A stretch of DNA of 64,000 nucleotides from Vesta saturnalis (lineage: Eukaryota > Arthropoda > Insecta > Coleoptera > Lampyridae), in the NCBI GenBank assembly GCA_036346205.1, contig JARFJB010002195.1, forward strand, positions 496,001 through 560,000, in the 5' to 3' direction. The position numbers and the translations under genes were made by a program. The notes under the pieces were generated by a model, which saw only the letters and a program-made list of their open reading frames with translations, had not been told where the DNA came from and searched no databases. Positions 34,763 to 44,630 of this stretch are shown here, piece by piece (position 1 is the first letter of the stretch; each line of letters opens with the position of its first letter).

Positions 34763-35960
34763 CTACCATAGGCAGAAAGTCGAAAAATGGACAGATTTTG
34801 TGTTACATTTGGCCAAAGTCGTGAACACGAAAGTGCTATTTTTAAATGTGATGTGCGAGAGTTTAATGAAACTATTTACTAACGCCAAACAATGTAAGTA
34901 ATTACAACATGGGCCATAGAGATAGTGAACCTCATTTTCATAACACACATACCCCAAAAACCACAAAACACTAGCGATGTGCGCACATGTTCGTGCACCT
35001 AATTTGCACGTACAGTAGTAACTAAGAATTAGATCCTCCACATTTTCATCGGCTTCTTGATTTTCGGTGGAGTTATAATCCATAATTGATGTTTTGTCGC
35101 ATAGCGAAAATGCGAAAAATGGCTAATTGTTATAAAACCAGGTTCATTATTAAGAGAATCTATATGGAATTCATCTCGTTGCAACTTATCTTGAATGTAA
35201 GATGGGGTCAGGTTAACTTGGTATACCCATACAGTGAGCTCTCGAATATAATTCAAAGTAAGGTGTGCGAAGTCACCTAAACCATGCTCATTTATTGAAT
35301 CCAACGAGCGTTCCGTCTACGAAGATTTTCTACTTCCACCCGGGCTTGTATAATATAAACCTGGCTTACTTTTTTAGTAATTTCCGAGCCAGCTCTTAGT
35401 TAGCGCCTAACATAAGAACACGAGGGTGAAACTTATTTATTATCGTTCCATCAATACGACAGAAATCGCCAAGGCTTTCTATGCGTGGTATTGTAATTGT
35501 TTGACGAAGAAACTTAAATATGGATTTGAGGTGACCGTTTCTGGCTTCACCTTATTTTAGTTATTATGCGGCATTCATTTGCTTCTTCAGTTAACAATTG
35601 GTTTTGGCCCCCTTCAAGAAAAGCTGACATCTTGTTTGAAATATCCACATTGTGAAGCAGAGGTATGGAATTTCGATATCCACGATCCTGCACAAAAATA
35701 TTACCTTGGTGAAACCATGCTCTTATTGCATCTCAATCCCTATTAAACTAATTAATCAGCATTTTGGCATCATTATCTTTATAGAGTCCGAAAAATAAGG
35801 ACCTTGGATTGCTAGTATATATCCGCCTGGAGCTACAAAGCATGTTTTACTAAGGGTGACTCTTATGCACGTTGTAAGGTTGTTCACTTTTTGATATACA
35901 GGAGTAGGTCCCGTCAATATACGCAATTTCTATTGGGTTGCGGATTATATAATTGGTTGG
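34763..35960 (-). pseudogene. DDE_Tnp_4 transposase fused to a SWIM zinc finger, minus strand
   Basis: Reading minus from about 35960: I-D-G-T-Y-S-C-I-S-K-S (about 35930; catalytic Asp), G-L-Y-K-D-N-D-A (second), V-Q-D-R-G-Y-R-N-S-I (about 35685), then L-T-E-E-A-N-E-C-R-I-I-T-K (about 35590). The linker is V-W-V-Y-Q-V-N-L-T-P-S-Y-I. The C-terminus is a SWIM finger C-T-C-K-L-G-A-R-T-C-A-H-I-A-S-V-L-W-F (about 35005-34950). Such DDE-plus-SWIM proteins belong to the ISL2EU-related group. Stops and frame changes are numerous in the DDE half; the SWIM half is nearly intact. Confidence 0.72.
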
Positions 35961-35990
35961 AACATTCTGTTACATGGTTGGCAATGTAAT

Positions 35991-35992
<2 letters not shown>

Positions 35993-36042
<50 letters not shown>
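35993..36042. repeat. (TA)n microsatellite
   Basis: About 50 bp of TA at the edge of the minus-strand DDE/SWIM remnant. Confidence 0.96.
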
Positions 36043-36044
<2 letters not shown>

Positions 36045-37104
36045 ATAACTAATACGTTGTCTCCTCAGTGTCGTTGACTGGACGACCTGACCTCACCTCT
36101 TTCTGGTGGTAATAATTTACCTATTATGGCATGTATCCTCTCAGAGGATTCCCTAGAAGAGAGGGGAAATGATTCCTTTACTTGAAATTTAATATGTATT
36201 TGTAGATATTACAAATACCAAGTGACCTCAGTTATATATGTATATATGACCGCGCAAGAGTTAGTTCCATTTCCTTCTCGCCTCATATAGTGTGGCCAGT
36301 AATTTGAAGCGTGTACGTAGTGGTTATACCTGCTGTATATAGAGCGCAGGTAGTAATTTGTCTGGTTAGTTCCATTAAGTGAAAATAAATAGTCGAAGTT
36401 ACGTTGAAAATATGAAGAATCTCTCTTATTGAGTTTGACAAACTGAAATATAGCAAACGTTTTTTCAAAAGATTAGCAGGGTATTTTAAAAACCTATGCC
36501 ATCGCTTAAGAGGAGGTAACTGACCCAATAATGACAATTAGTTTCTATCAACATGGGTCCAATCTTGTTTCATTTCTGAGATACAGGGTATTGAAGTTTT
36601 CTTATTTTTTTCAAAGTATCTCCGAAACGACTTTAGAAATTTAAATGAAATTTAGATTTTGTAAAGTACTTAAAATAGCATATATTTTAGAATTAAAAAG
36701 GATTAATGCAATTTTGTTTTTAAGTGTATTAAGAAAAAAAGTGTGATGTTAAGTAGGTAACCTACATGATAGATGCATTTTTCTCTTAAACGAAGCGGAA
36801 ATATAAAAAAACTTCACGAAGTAACTTTCTTTAAGCAATTTGCTGTCTACATAACTGTTCTATCAAAAAGTAAAATGTCAATCGTGTACATGATTTTTTT
36901 ACAATGTAACAGTTCCAGCACGTAACCAGGCACCTGATGAAACTTTTCAACATCTTACGATGCTCGTTTCTTTGATCTGGGCAAATTCTGGTGATTTGGG
37001 AAAAAATTTCGTATTTAAAGGTTTCTTCTATCTCCAAAAAGAAAGGCTGTGTGTGAAAATATAATGACGCAACATGTCCAATGAATCTTTAATATTATAC
37101 ATAG
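36043..37104. other. No gene recognised; anonymous repeat-like sequence
   Basis: Contains a passage at about 36545-36650 (GATACAGGGT, then TCTCCGAAACG) of the sort common near ends of insect repeats. No ORF with recognisable motifs. Confidence 0.4.
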
Positions 37105-37329
37105 CTAATACCAAGGAGTATGTAATAAGAAGAGGCGCAATCCTTCGATTTTAAGCGTAAGCAAGAAAGTTCCCCGGACGTTAGGATGTTTTCGTCGATC
37201 CCTCTACACATCAGGGAATCGAACTAACATTAATCTAAGTAAAGAACGATTTACAGATAACATCAACGATTTCTTTCAATTGCATTGTTGTCAGCTGTAC
37301 TTTTTTAATACTCTAATACTTTTGTTTAA

Positions 37330-40002
37330 CCCTTTGATAGGCAGTGGGAAGTATAATTCCCACCTATCAAATAATTCCGTAAAAAGAAAACTCAGTTAAA
37401 AATTGAATTCTACATCATACTGCCATCTGAGTATGAGTGGTACCAATCACAAAAAAATTACAGTAGATCTCTACAAGGGTATATGGTGACAAGTATTTCT
37501 GGTAAATAACCTAACTTCAAATGACAAGACAGAATTTGCAACGATTTTCTTTGTTTTTACCATAAAAATGAATCTGAGTAATCATACGGTAAGTAATAAG
37601 GATTTACCCATTTTAACTTTTAATTTAGTTATATTATCGATCAAATTTGATAGGAATTGAGTAATTTTTCTTTTCTATAGGTGATAAGTAAGACTTTGAA
37701 GAGGTGGGTGATATTATTCCCAGCGCTCAATTCAAGTGTGACCTTTTATTTCTAATTCTTTACAGGAAAGCTTATTAGACATAATAAATACAATTCCTTA
37801 CAAATTATCAGTAATTTCTAGTAATTTTTTTTATTGTTTGTCAATACCCTTGTGAATATACATATTTTAATATGTCTGCAGTGTTCTTATTTGTACAAAA
37901 TTTGTAGTGGCAAAAAGTATCAGCATTTTTTTTGTAGATGAACAATAAGTGGAATTTGGATAATCCGCAACACGCAGATGCGGCTTTACAATATTTTCAT
38001 AGTTTGCCCGACAACGAGTACGAATCTGATCAGGAAGGAGATGAAGATGCTGAAGCAGAGTTAGATGAATTAGATGAAAATCAGTCATTTGGTTCACATA
38101 TTTCATCTAGTTCAAATATTTCATCTAATCCACATGAAGCCGCTGACTTTCTGGAAGGTGAGATGGAGGTTGAAGACGAAATAAACTTTGCATGGTTGAT
38201 GGGCACCATAACGAACCAGTTAATATATATGCGTTACAAGACCTAACCCAACGCTCGCGTAAAAATAAGACGGAAGAGATAGGCAAGTCCAAAAATTGGG
38301 TAAGCACTGACCATGATGAAATAAAAGCATTAATCGGTGTGATGATACTTTTGGGTATTCATGTTATGCCCCGTTTGTCACATTATTGGTCAAGCGATCC
38401 AATTTTACAGGTAAGCAGTGTATCTCAAGTTATGTCCTCAAAAAGATATAAAAAGCTAATAGAAAATTTGCATTTGAATAATAATGAAGCTGCTGTACAG
38501 AAAGGGGAAGTTGGGTATGATAAAATTCACAAAATTAGACCACTTTTCAATCTTCTACAGAAAAATATTTCAAAGGCTTATACTCCTTCACTCTGTCTTT
38601 CAGTAGACGAATCGATGATACCCTTCAAGGGTAGGTCTTGTCTCAAACAATACATGCCTAAAAAAACCTGTTAAATGGGTTTATAAAGCATGGTGTTTGG
38701 GGGATGCCCGTAGTGGCTATATTTATAACTTTCATATTTATTGTGGAAAATCTGCAACTCAGAAGGTAACTGACGGATTGACTGGTGAAAGAGTAGTACT
38801 GAATATGACAAGGCCATTAAAAAATACACATTCTTTGGTTGCCTTTGATAGTGTTACTTTGATGAAAAACTTATTAGCTAACAATATTTACTCTGTATGC
38901 ACTGTTAGATTAACAGAAAGTCATTACCTAAATGTATAGCAGAAAACAAAATAAAAAAAAATAAAAACAATATAAAACTCAGACGTGGTGAATTTACTTT
39001 TGCCACTAGTCAAACTATTGCTGCCGTCAGATGGATGGACAAAAATCCGGTAAATTTTTTATCGACATGTTTTTCCCCTAAAGAAACAACATATGTCAAA
39101 AGAAAGGATAGCACTGGTGCTAAAGTAGATATTTCTTGCCCTATTGTTGTACATCATTACAACCGAATTATGGGGGGTGTCGATAAATTCGACCAACTGC
39201 GTCAATGTTACGAGATTGGCCGCAGAAGTTCAAAATGGTGGCTCAGACTATTTTACTTCTTTTTAGATATGGCAATTATCGATGCCCATATCCTAATGAA
39301 CTTAGATAAAAAACACAATACAACCCAACTGACATTCAGAATAAATTTAGCACGTCAACTAATAAAAGGGTATACTTTTCGTAAAGGGCATAATAGGCCA
39401 GTGCTATTTTTAGCAAATATGCGAGAAGTTCCTGCAGAAGTGCGGTTGGTTGGTGTCGGTAGCCACTTACCAATAAAAATTGATACTTTCAGACGTTTTC
39501 GACTTTGCAGTAATAGTAAAAAGGAAAAACGAACGAAGTTTACCTGCAAGGGATGTAATGTTCCTCTCTGCATGGATCCTTGTTTTAAAAAATTTCATGG
39601 GAAGTGAATCTTTGGGATGCCTTTTTAGTTTTAGATTATGAATGCTCACATTTTTAGTCAATTATAAATTTGTGGGACCATGTGCAGATATTTTTTTTTT
39701 AGTTTTATTTGAACGTTTTTCTATCGTTCATGTTATTTTATTTCCATTTGGTTTTTTATATGTATCTTTGATGCAATATTTTTAAATAAACAATATTTTT
39801 TTCAAAAAATTGCTATTTTTTGTATATCTACTCATTTCCATATATGGGCGCTGGGAACTATATATCCCATGTGAAATTACAAAAATCCGAGTTAGGAAAA
39901 AAATTCAAAAATGTTATAAATTATACTTGTGTACATTCAATACAAAAATGATTTGATTGGATACAACAAAAAATCCCTAATTCGCTAGCGCCCATCAAAG
40001 GG
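37330..40002 (+). mobile_element. piggyBac-4, complete element with TTAA duplication
   Basis: TTAA at 37326-37329 and 40003-40006. Terminal repeats CCCTTTGATAGGC and, inverted, CCCTTTGATGGGC. Subterminal TGGGAA...TTCCCA palindromes are at about 37346-37365 and 39846-39874. It lies in the 5' non-coding part of the P element. Confidence 0.92.
37938..39607 (+). pseudogene. piggyBac-4 transposase, nearly complete but frameshifted
   Basis: N-terminus with an acidic run D-Q-E-G-D-E-D-A-E-A-E (about 38025). Then I-K-A-L-I-G-V-M-I-L-L-G and S-V-D-E-S-M-I-P-F-K-G-R (first Asp, about 38610). The second-Asp region reads V-A-F-D-S-V-T-L-M, so the residues normally between F-D and S-V are deleted. Third Asp in N-R-I-M-G-G-V-D-K-F-D-Q (about 39165-39195). 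The cysteine finger is C-K-G-C-N-V-P-L-C ... C-F-K-K-F-H-G-K at the end (about 39545-39600). Frame changes occur near 38195, 38665 and 38930. Length matches the family. Confidence 0.9.
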
Positions 40003-40438
40003 TTAAAATACAATGGAAATACCATAAAGCAATCTTTGCTGATATCAAAGAGTTCCTTGTTAATTCATTATATTAAATTTTTAAATGACTCATAGTACCT
40101 GAATATTATTGCCTGCACATAAAACAAAAGTCGTATTACAACTACGTTTTCTTTTTTCCTTAGAATTGAAAATATTCATACTTATTTAAAAAATACATAA
40201 TATACTCTTTGTTTGAATATGCATTTATCTATTAAAGAAGCCGTGTCTGGCATTAGTTTTCTTCAAGTAGTAGTTGATTACGTTGTGTGCGCTCCTTGTT
40301 TTATTAACTTATTCACGCTGTTTTAGTGCCGTTATTGATTTCTTATTGACTTATTGTTGTTGTAATTGATTTTTTATTGCTGTTCTTTTGACTGTTATTG
40401 TTGGTGTTATTCTAACATTTTAATTCTATTAACCAATC

Positions 40439-40889
40439 ATGGCACCTTCCTCAATCCGTTGTGCTTATGTGCAGTGTACTTTCACACGTAAGAATAAAGG
40501 ACTTAAGTTTCTTTAGGTTTCCATTAGAAAAACGTTTAATTGAAAAATGGTTAATCCATTGCGGTAATATAAATTTATTTGATCTAACTCCCGTGCAGTT
40601 ATACGAAAAACGCGTATGCGCTTCGCATTTTACTGATAAACATTTTACGAATTCTTTGAAAAATAGATTAATTCAAGGTGCTGTGCCCTTACATTATAAT
40701 ACGAAAGAAAATGCAGATAAAAAATTGAATATTTCTACCGAAACACTCAAGTTAAAAAGGGAAGTAGTTCCCAAAGTGTATAAACGATCGAGAGTAGCGA
40801 AAGATACTGTACCAAGTGCTGCAATGCCGTTACCAGAAATTAATGACGATAGTGCATCCGAGTTAAATAATTCACCAACCTTACTACAG
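40439..40889 (+). pseudogene. P element exon 1: THAP zinc-finger domain
   Basis: ATG at 40439 opens M-A-P-S-S-I-R-C-A-Y-V-Q-C-T-F-T. After a one-base shift near 40512 come F-F-R-F-P, W-L-I-H-C, and V-C-A-S-H-F-T-D-K-H-F. The C-x4-C ... C-x2-H pattern plus the F-P and final aromatic are the THAP signature. The exon ends in CTACAG before a consensus-like donor GTAATT (40890), and the phase agrees with the next exon. It binds DNA near the element ends in P elements. Confidence 0.85.
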
Positions 40890-41428
40890 GTAATTAACTA
40901 CATAATTCTTTCAACATTAGAATAATTCTTTAATACTTTTCGTACATGCTTTTTTTTATTTTCTTTGTTTTTGTCCTTAATATAAGAGATACAAATTTAG
41001 TGAAATAGAATGAAATACTTTCATTTTAAGTAGAGCTGTTTGATACGATTTAAGTGAAATTCGGATTAGCGCCAAAAGCAGTTCAATATTATATTGCCAA
41101 TTACCCAAGTGAATTAACGAATCGAATTAATTAAGAGTGTTAGAAATAATTTTTTTGCGTCAATAATTACATTCTTCTATAGAGAATATGGTTGTTTCCA
41201 AACATACAGCACATGCTGTATAAAAAATAATGAAGGTGGCACGTGACTTTGATAAGTACAGATTCTTTTTTATTTTTTGTTTTATTATTAATTTTTTTGT
41301 ATATTATTGCTTTTGGCACTGTTAGTATTTGGTACATCACCGAATAATTCAAATATGTATGTAACTTCATTACAATACTGTAAAAAAAAGAATTGAAAAT
41401 TCTATAAATAATTGTTTTGTACCTATAG

Positions 41429-42417
41429 GCTATGATCGATATGGAACCGCCCATAAAAGAAAATAATCAAAAGTGTTTCCCAACTGCCTACAAACAGCGA
41501 ATACATGCGCTTAAGAAAAATATTTCTGCAAAAAACACTACAATTTGTAGACAAAGAAAAATGATAACAAAGTTAGCCAATTTTGATGTAATCAACGTCT
41601 TGCCAAAGAGTGTGAAGGTATTTATTAACATGCAATTATTTCACAAGCGAAAACATCGTTGGACCAAAGATGAAAAGGATTTGGCATTGAGCATGTGGTA
41701 TAAGTCTCCGTCTCTTTATCTTTTCTTGAAAGAAAAACTGCACTTCATTTTGCCGACTAAATCCACAGTAGAATCTTGGTTGACGATAACTCAGTTGAGT
41801 ATTGGTACCAACACAATATTGCTAAAAAAATTAACAACTAAAGTTCAGTACATGCCCGAAGATGAAAAGCAATGCGTTCTCTTATTTGACGAAATAAGTA
41901 TCAAAAAGGGATTGGGATATAACGCTAAAATGGACTACATCGAGGGATTTCAAGACTTAGGAAATTTGGGAAGACACAATAGCGTTGCAACTCAGGCATT
42001 AGTTTGTATGGCAAGAGGTCTAATTCACAACTGGAAGGTACCAATCAGTTATTATTTATCCGCCGTTGGAGTTATATTTCAATACTTAAAGATCATTTTA
42101 GAAAATATTGAGGCTTTGGAAAAGGTAGGACTAAAAGTTCGTTTAATCACTTGTGACCAAGCAGCGAGTAATAGGTCTGCACTTTTCAACTTGGGCGTTA
42201 CGGAAGAAAAACCATATTTTCTTTGGAATAATCTAAAAATATTTGTAATGTATGATGTTCCACACTTAATTAAGAGTGTTAGAAATAATTTAATAACGAA
42301 AAATATTTGCATAATTATTTCTTGGATAGACATTGAAGAGGTATATAAGATAGATAAATTATCAAACAACGCTAGAGCGGCTATTAAAATCACGGATGCA
42401 CACATCTCACATTCCAT
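41429..42417 (+). CDS. P element exon 2: transposase central domain, cut by SINE/MITE
   Basis: The acceptor CCTATAG precedes 41429. It reads coiled-coil-like basic sequence, then S-M-W-Y-K-S-P-S-L-Y-L-F, then L-L-F-D-E-I-S-I-K-K-G (first catalytic Asp, about 41890) and L-I-T-C-D-Q-A-A-S-N (second, about 42155). V-M-Y-D-V-P-H-L-I-K-S-V-R-N-N follows. The inserted GTP-binding-like region of P transposases would follow. The frame is open from 41429 to the break at 42417, where the protein diverges (D-A-H-I-S) into SINE sequence. A nearly identical second copy is at 47606-48566. Confidence 0.85.
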
Positions 42418-42640
42418 TAATATAAGTAATTTGATTGTAATCTCATTATATTTAGAATTGACATCCGTTCTACATACATAAAGACAAAATTTACATCGAT
42501 TGGGGCTTGAACCTTAGTGGCGCAGTTGGTTAGCGCGGTACTCTAGCAAAGTACAGGTCGTAGGTTCAAATCCTACTCGAGGTAAACTTTTTATTTATGT
42601 ATTTAATAAAATTAATAAAATTAATAATAATTTTTAATTA
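42418..42640 (+). repeat. tRNA-headed SINE, copy 1
   Basis: A 5' leader (about 42420-42510), the tRNA-like part (42511-42584) and a 3' AT-rich tail with repeated AATAAAATT words. The same unit appears inverted at 48685-48897. It interrupts the P transposase frame. Confidence 0.75.
42511..42584 (+). tRNA. tRNA-like cloverleaf, anticodon AGC (SINE head, probably not functional)
   Basis: Seventy-four bases folding to D stem GCGC/GCGC, anticodon stem GTACT/AGTAC with loop CTAGCAA (AGC, which reads as Ala), and T stem GTAGG/CCTAC with loop TTCAAAT. The acceptor has an A-C mismatch at pair 6 and a G-T at pair 7, and pair 3-70 is C-G rather than the G-U of tRNA-Ala. The box A and box B promoter consensus is present. 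Repeated context makes a SINE head more likely than a real tRNA gene. Confidence 0.5.
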
Positions 42641-43145
42641 CATATTTATTTTTGAACTTATTCGTTCATAACAAAAAACTTATAATAATCATAAAGTTTC
42701 GTTTACATTGGTTTAGGTATGTATCTGCTGTTTGTTAAAGTCAATTGTTGTCAATTGTGTAATGGCTGAGTTTGAAGACAGGAAAGCATTTTGTGTTGGA
42801 TTACCGCATCAATAAATCAGTTATTAGTGTGCAACGACACTTTAGAACCAAATTTAATGAAGATCCCCTAGCAATCACTATTCGAAAGTGGTAGAGCAGA
42901 TAAGGTAAAGTTTTACTCGACAGAAATCTACTGTTAAATGCAGCAGAGAGCTTGAATTTGAATACAGCCTTGATATCTGTTGTATCATAAGGGGTTCCCA
43001 TATCGAACATTTTTTAATTCTGGACACCTGGGATGAAACTTTTTGAGTTTTTCTTGAAATGTAACCATTTTATTTTTTTATATGATAAATAAAACCAGAT
43101 TTATGTACACTTGAAATCATGAACATCATTTGTAATAACCCTGTA
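42641..43145 (-). mobile_element. MITE-like end ACAGGGTTATTACAAATG, inverted
   Basis: The sequence just before the P protein resumes (43119-43145) is the complement of ACAGGGTTATTACAAATGAT found at 48565-48584 in the second P copy. This is an end of a small element present at both P copies. The other end is not identified; 42641-43118 has no recognisable gene. Confidence 0.5.
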
Positions 43146-44137
43146 TATCGTTGTGCTCTCTCAGTAAAACGGCCTCACGTAGAGATTTTTTTACGTAAAG
43201 TACCAGACTGGATATTAACATGGAGAACATATACAAATAGTGGGAAAGAGAAAGAAGGAGTTTACTGTTTCAAAGGACTTGTACTTTCAATTCGTGCAAT
43301 ATTGCAATTGTGGAAAAATCTAAAACTGGAAGGGTATGAATCTCTATTGACAGCTAAACTCAATCAAGACCCGCTTGAGAATTTGTTTGCTACGATTAGA
43401 CGAAAAGGCGGAAACTGCACAAACCCTACAGCAAAGTCTTTCAGACAAGTTTTACAGTTAAGTATGCTAATCAAGCTTTTATCACCACCGGAGAATGCAA
43501 ATTGTGAGAATGATAATGAGACTAATATTAATTTTATTTTCGACGATCAACCGACAGAAGAAATTAGTGAGTGTGATGGTGTCCCTTCTGTGGATAAAAG
43601 TGATAAACAAGTATAATTTCCGTCTCTTGAAATTAATCAAGATGTACATACTGACATTAATGTCGAAAGATGTGCAGTTGTTTATGTTGCAGATTACGTG
43701 GTGCACGAAACCTTAAAACAGTTCAATTGTGTTGAATGTGCATCTAACCTCTGTTTGGGCGAGAATCTTCATATTGATAACGACTTACTCTTGATGGCCA
43801 GGGATTATGGTATCGATAATAACATCAAGTACTTAAAAACACCAATATACGTAGTTGTTAATATAGTAACCTATTTATTAAAAACATTCTGTGAATATTT
43901 TGAAAAAATAAAACGTGTTTTGGTTTTAAACAAAGCTTAAATCTGCTATGTGTGCAAAAAATAAAACAAAGTGGTGAATGGTTACAAGAAAATGATAAAT
44001 GTTATGAACATAAGTTATATTTAATAAAACATTTACTTTATTGTAAATTGCTTAAAACATTAAAACTGTTTTCACAAAATTTAAGATCAGTTGAGCTAAC
44101 AAAACATAAAAAAATTACGCATTTAAGCAATTTATAG
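43146..44137 (+). pseudogene. P element C-terminal part
   Basis: After the inserted patch the protein resumes Y-R-C-A-L-S-V-K-R-P-H-V-E. It contains K-L-N-Q-D-P-L-E-N-L-F-A-T-I-R-R-K-G-G (about 43355-43405), which holds the C-terminal acidic catalytic pair of P transposases, then a stop at 43614. Further frames (43698-43940, 43952-44137) carry V-E-C-A-S-N-L-C and the basic C-terminal end. Frame changes near 43620 and 43945 break it. Confidence 0.8.
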
Positions 44138-44571
44138 AAGTAATTTTTTAACGTGTAATTCCGTATTCCTGTGGGAAATAAATTATTATTATATAATCGT
44201 AATTTATATAGATAAGTATTTTTATTGATTTTCCAGTAAGCAGGAAAATCACAATTATATTTTTAATACCTGTAATAAAGTAAACACGACGTGCTAATGT
44301 GCATTTAAATTGTACAAATACGTCAAAATGTTTGATTAGTTAGCTGACTGAAATAAATCACAAGTATCGCAGAGAGCATATTCGGCAACATAGCAACAAT
44401 GAAGCACCCAGCAGGTAAACCAAATCTTGTTTTTCAACTACCTGCTAAAGCAAACTATTTTACGCATCACCCGTTTATGATTTATTAGAGCAAATTCGAT
44501 TAGGCAACCCAAAATACGCCTATTACACAAAATCCTATACCGTTGCGCCTTTTCTTATTACATACTCCTTG
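44138..44571 (+). other. P element 3' non-coding end
   Basis: AT-rich with no gene. Ends with the terminal repeat described above. Confidence 0.6.
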
Positions 44572-44630
44572 CTAATACATTGAAATAAAACAAGCAATGT
44601 AGATATTTTAAAATAAACAAAATAAAAAAA

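Larger units (their letters stand above)
37112..44571 (+). mobile_element. P element (P superfamily) with terminal repeats and target duplication
   Basis: The left end CAAGGAGTATGTAATAAGAA (37112-37131) continues AGGCGCAA-like to about 37140. The right end, ending at 44571, is its complement over about 29 bases with one mismatch. CTAATAC occurs immediately outside on both sides (37105-37111, 44572-44578). P elements make 8-base duplications, and the eighth base is ambiguous here because of a shared G/C. The element encodes a THAP-domain transposase. Its 7.5 kb length is inflated by piggyBac-4 (37330-40002) and a SINE/MITE patch (42418-43145). Without them it is near 4 kb. Confidence 0.85.

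Noticed and set aside
42511..42584. Functional tRNA-Ala gene
   Set aside because: The cloverleaf is good but it lies in a repeated, inverted unit with a shared leader and tail; acceptor pairs 6 and 7 are poor in this copy and the G3-U70 identity pair is missing. Kept as a SINE head.
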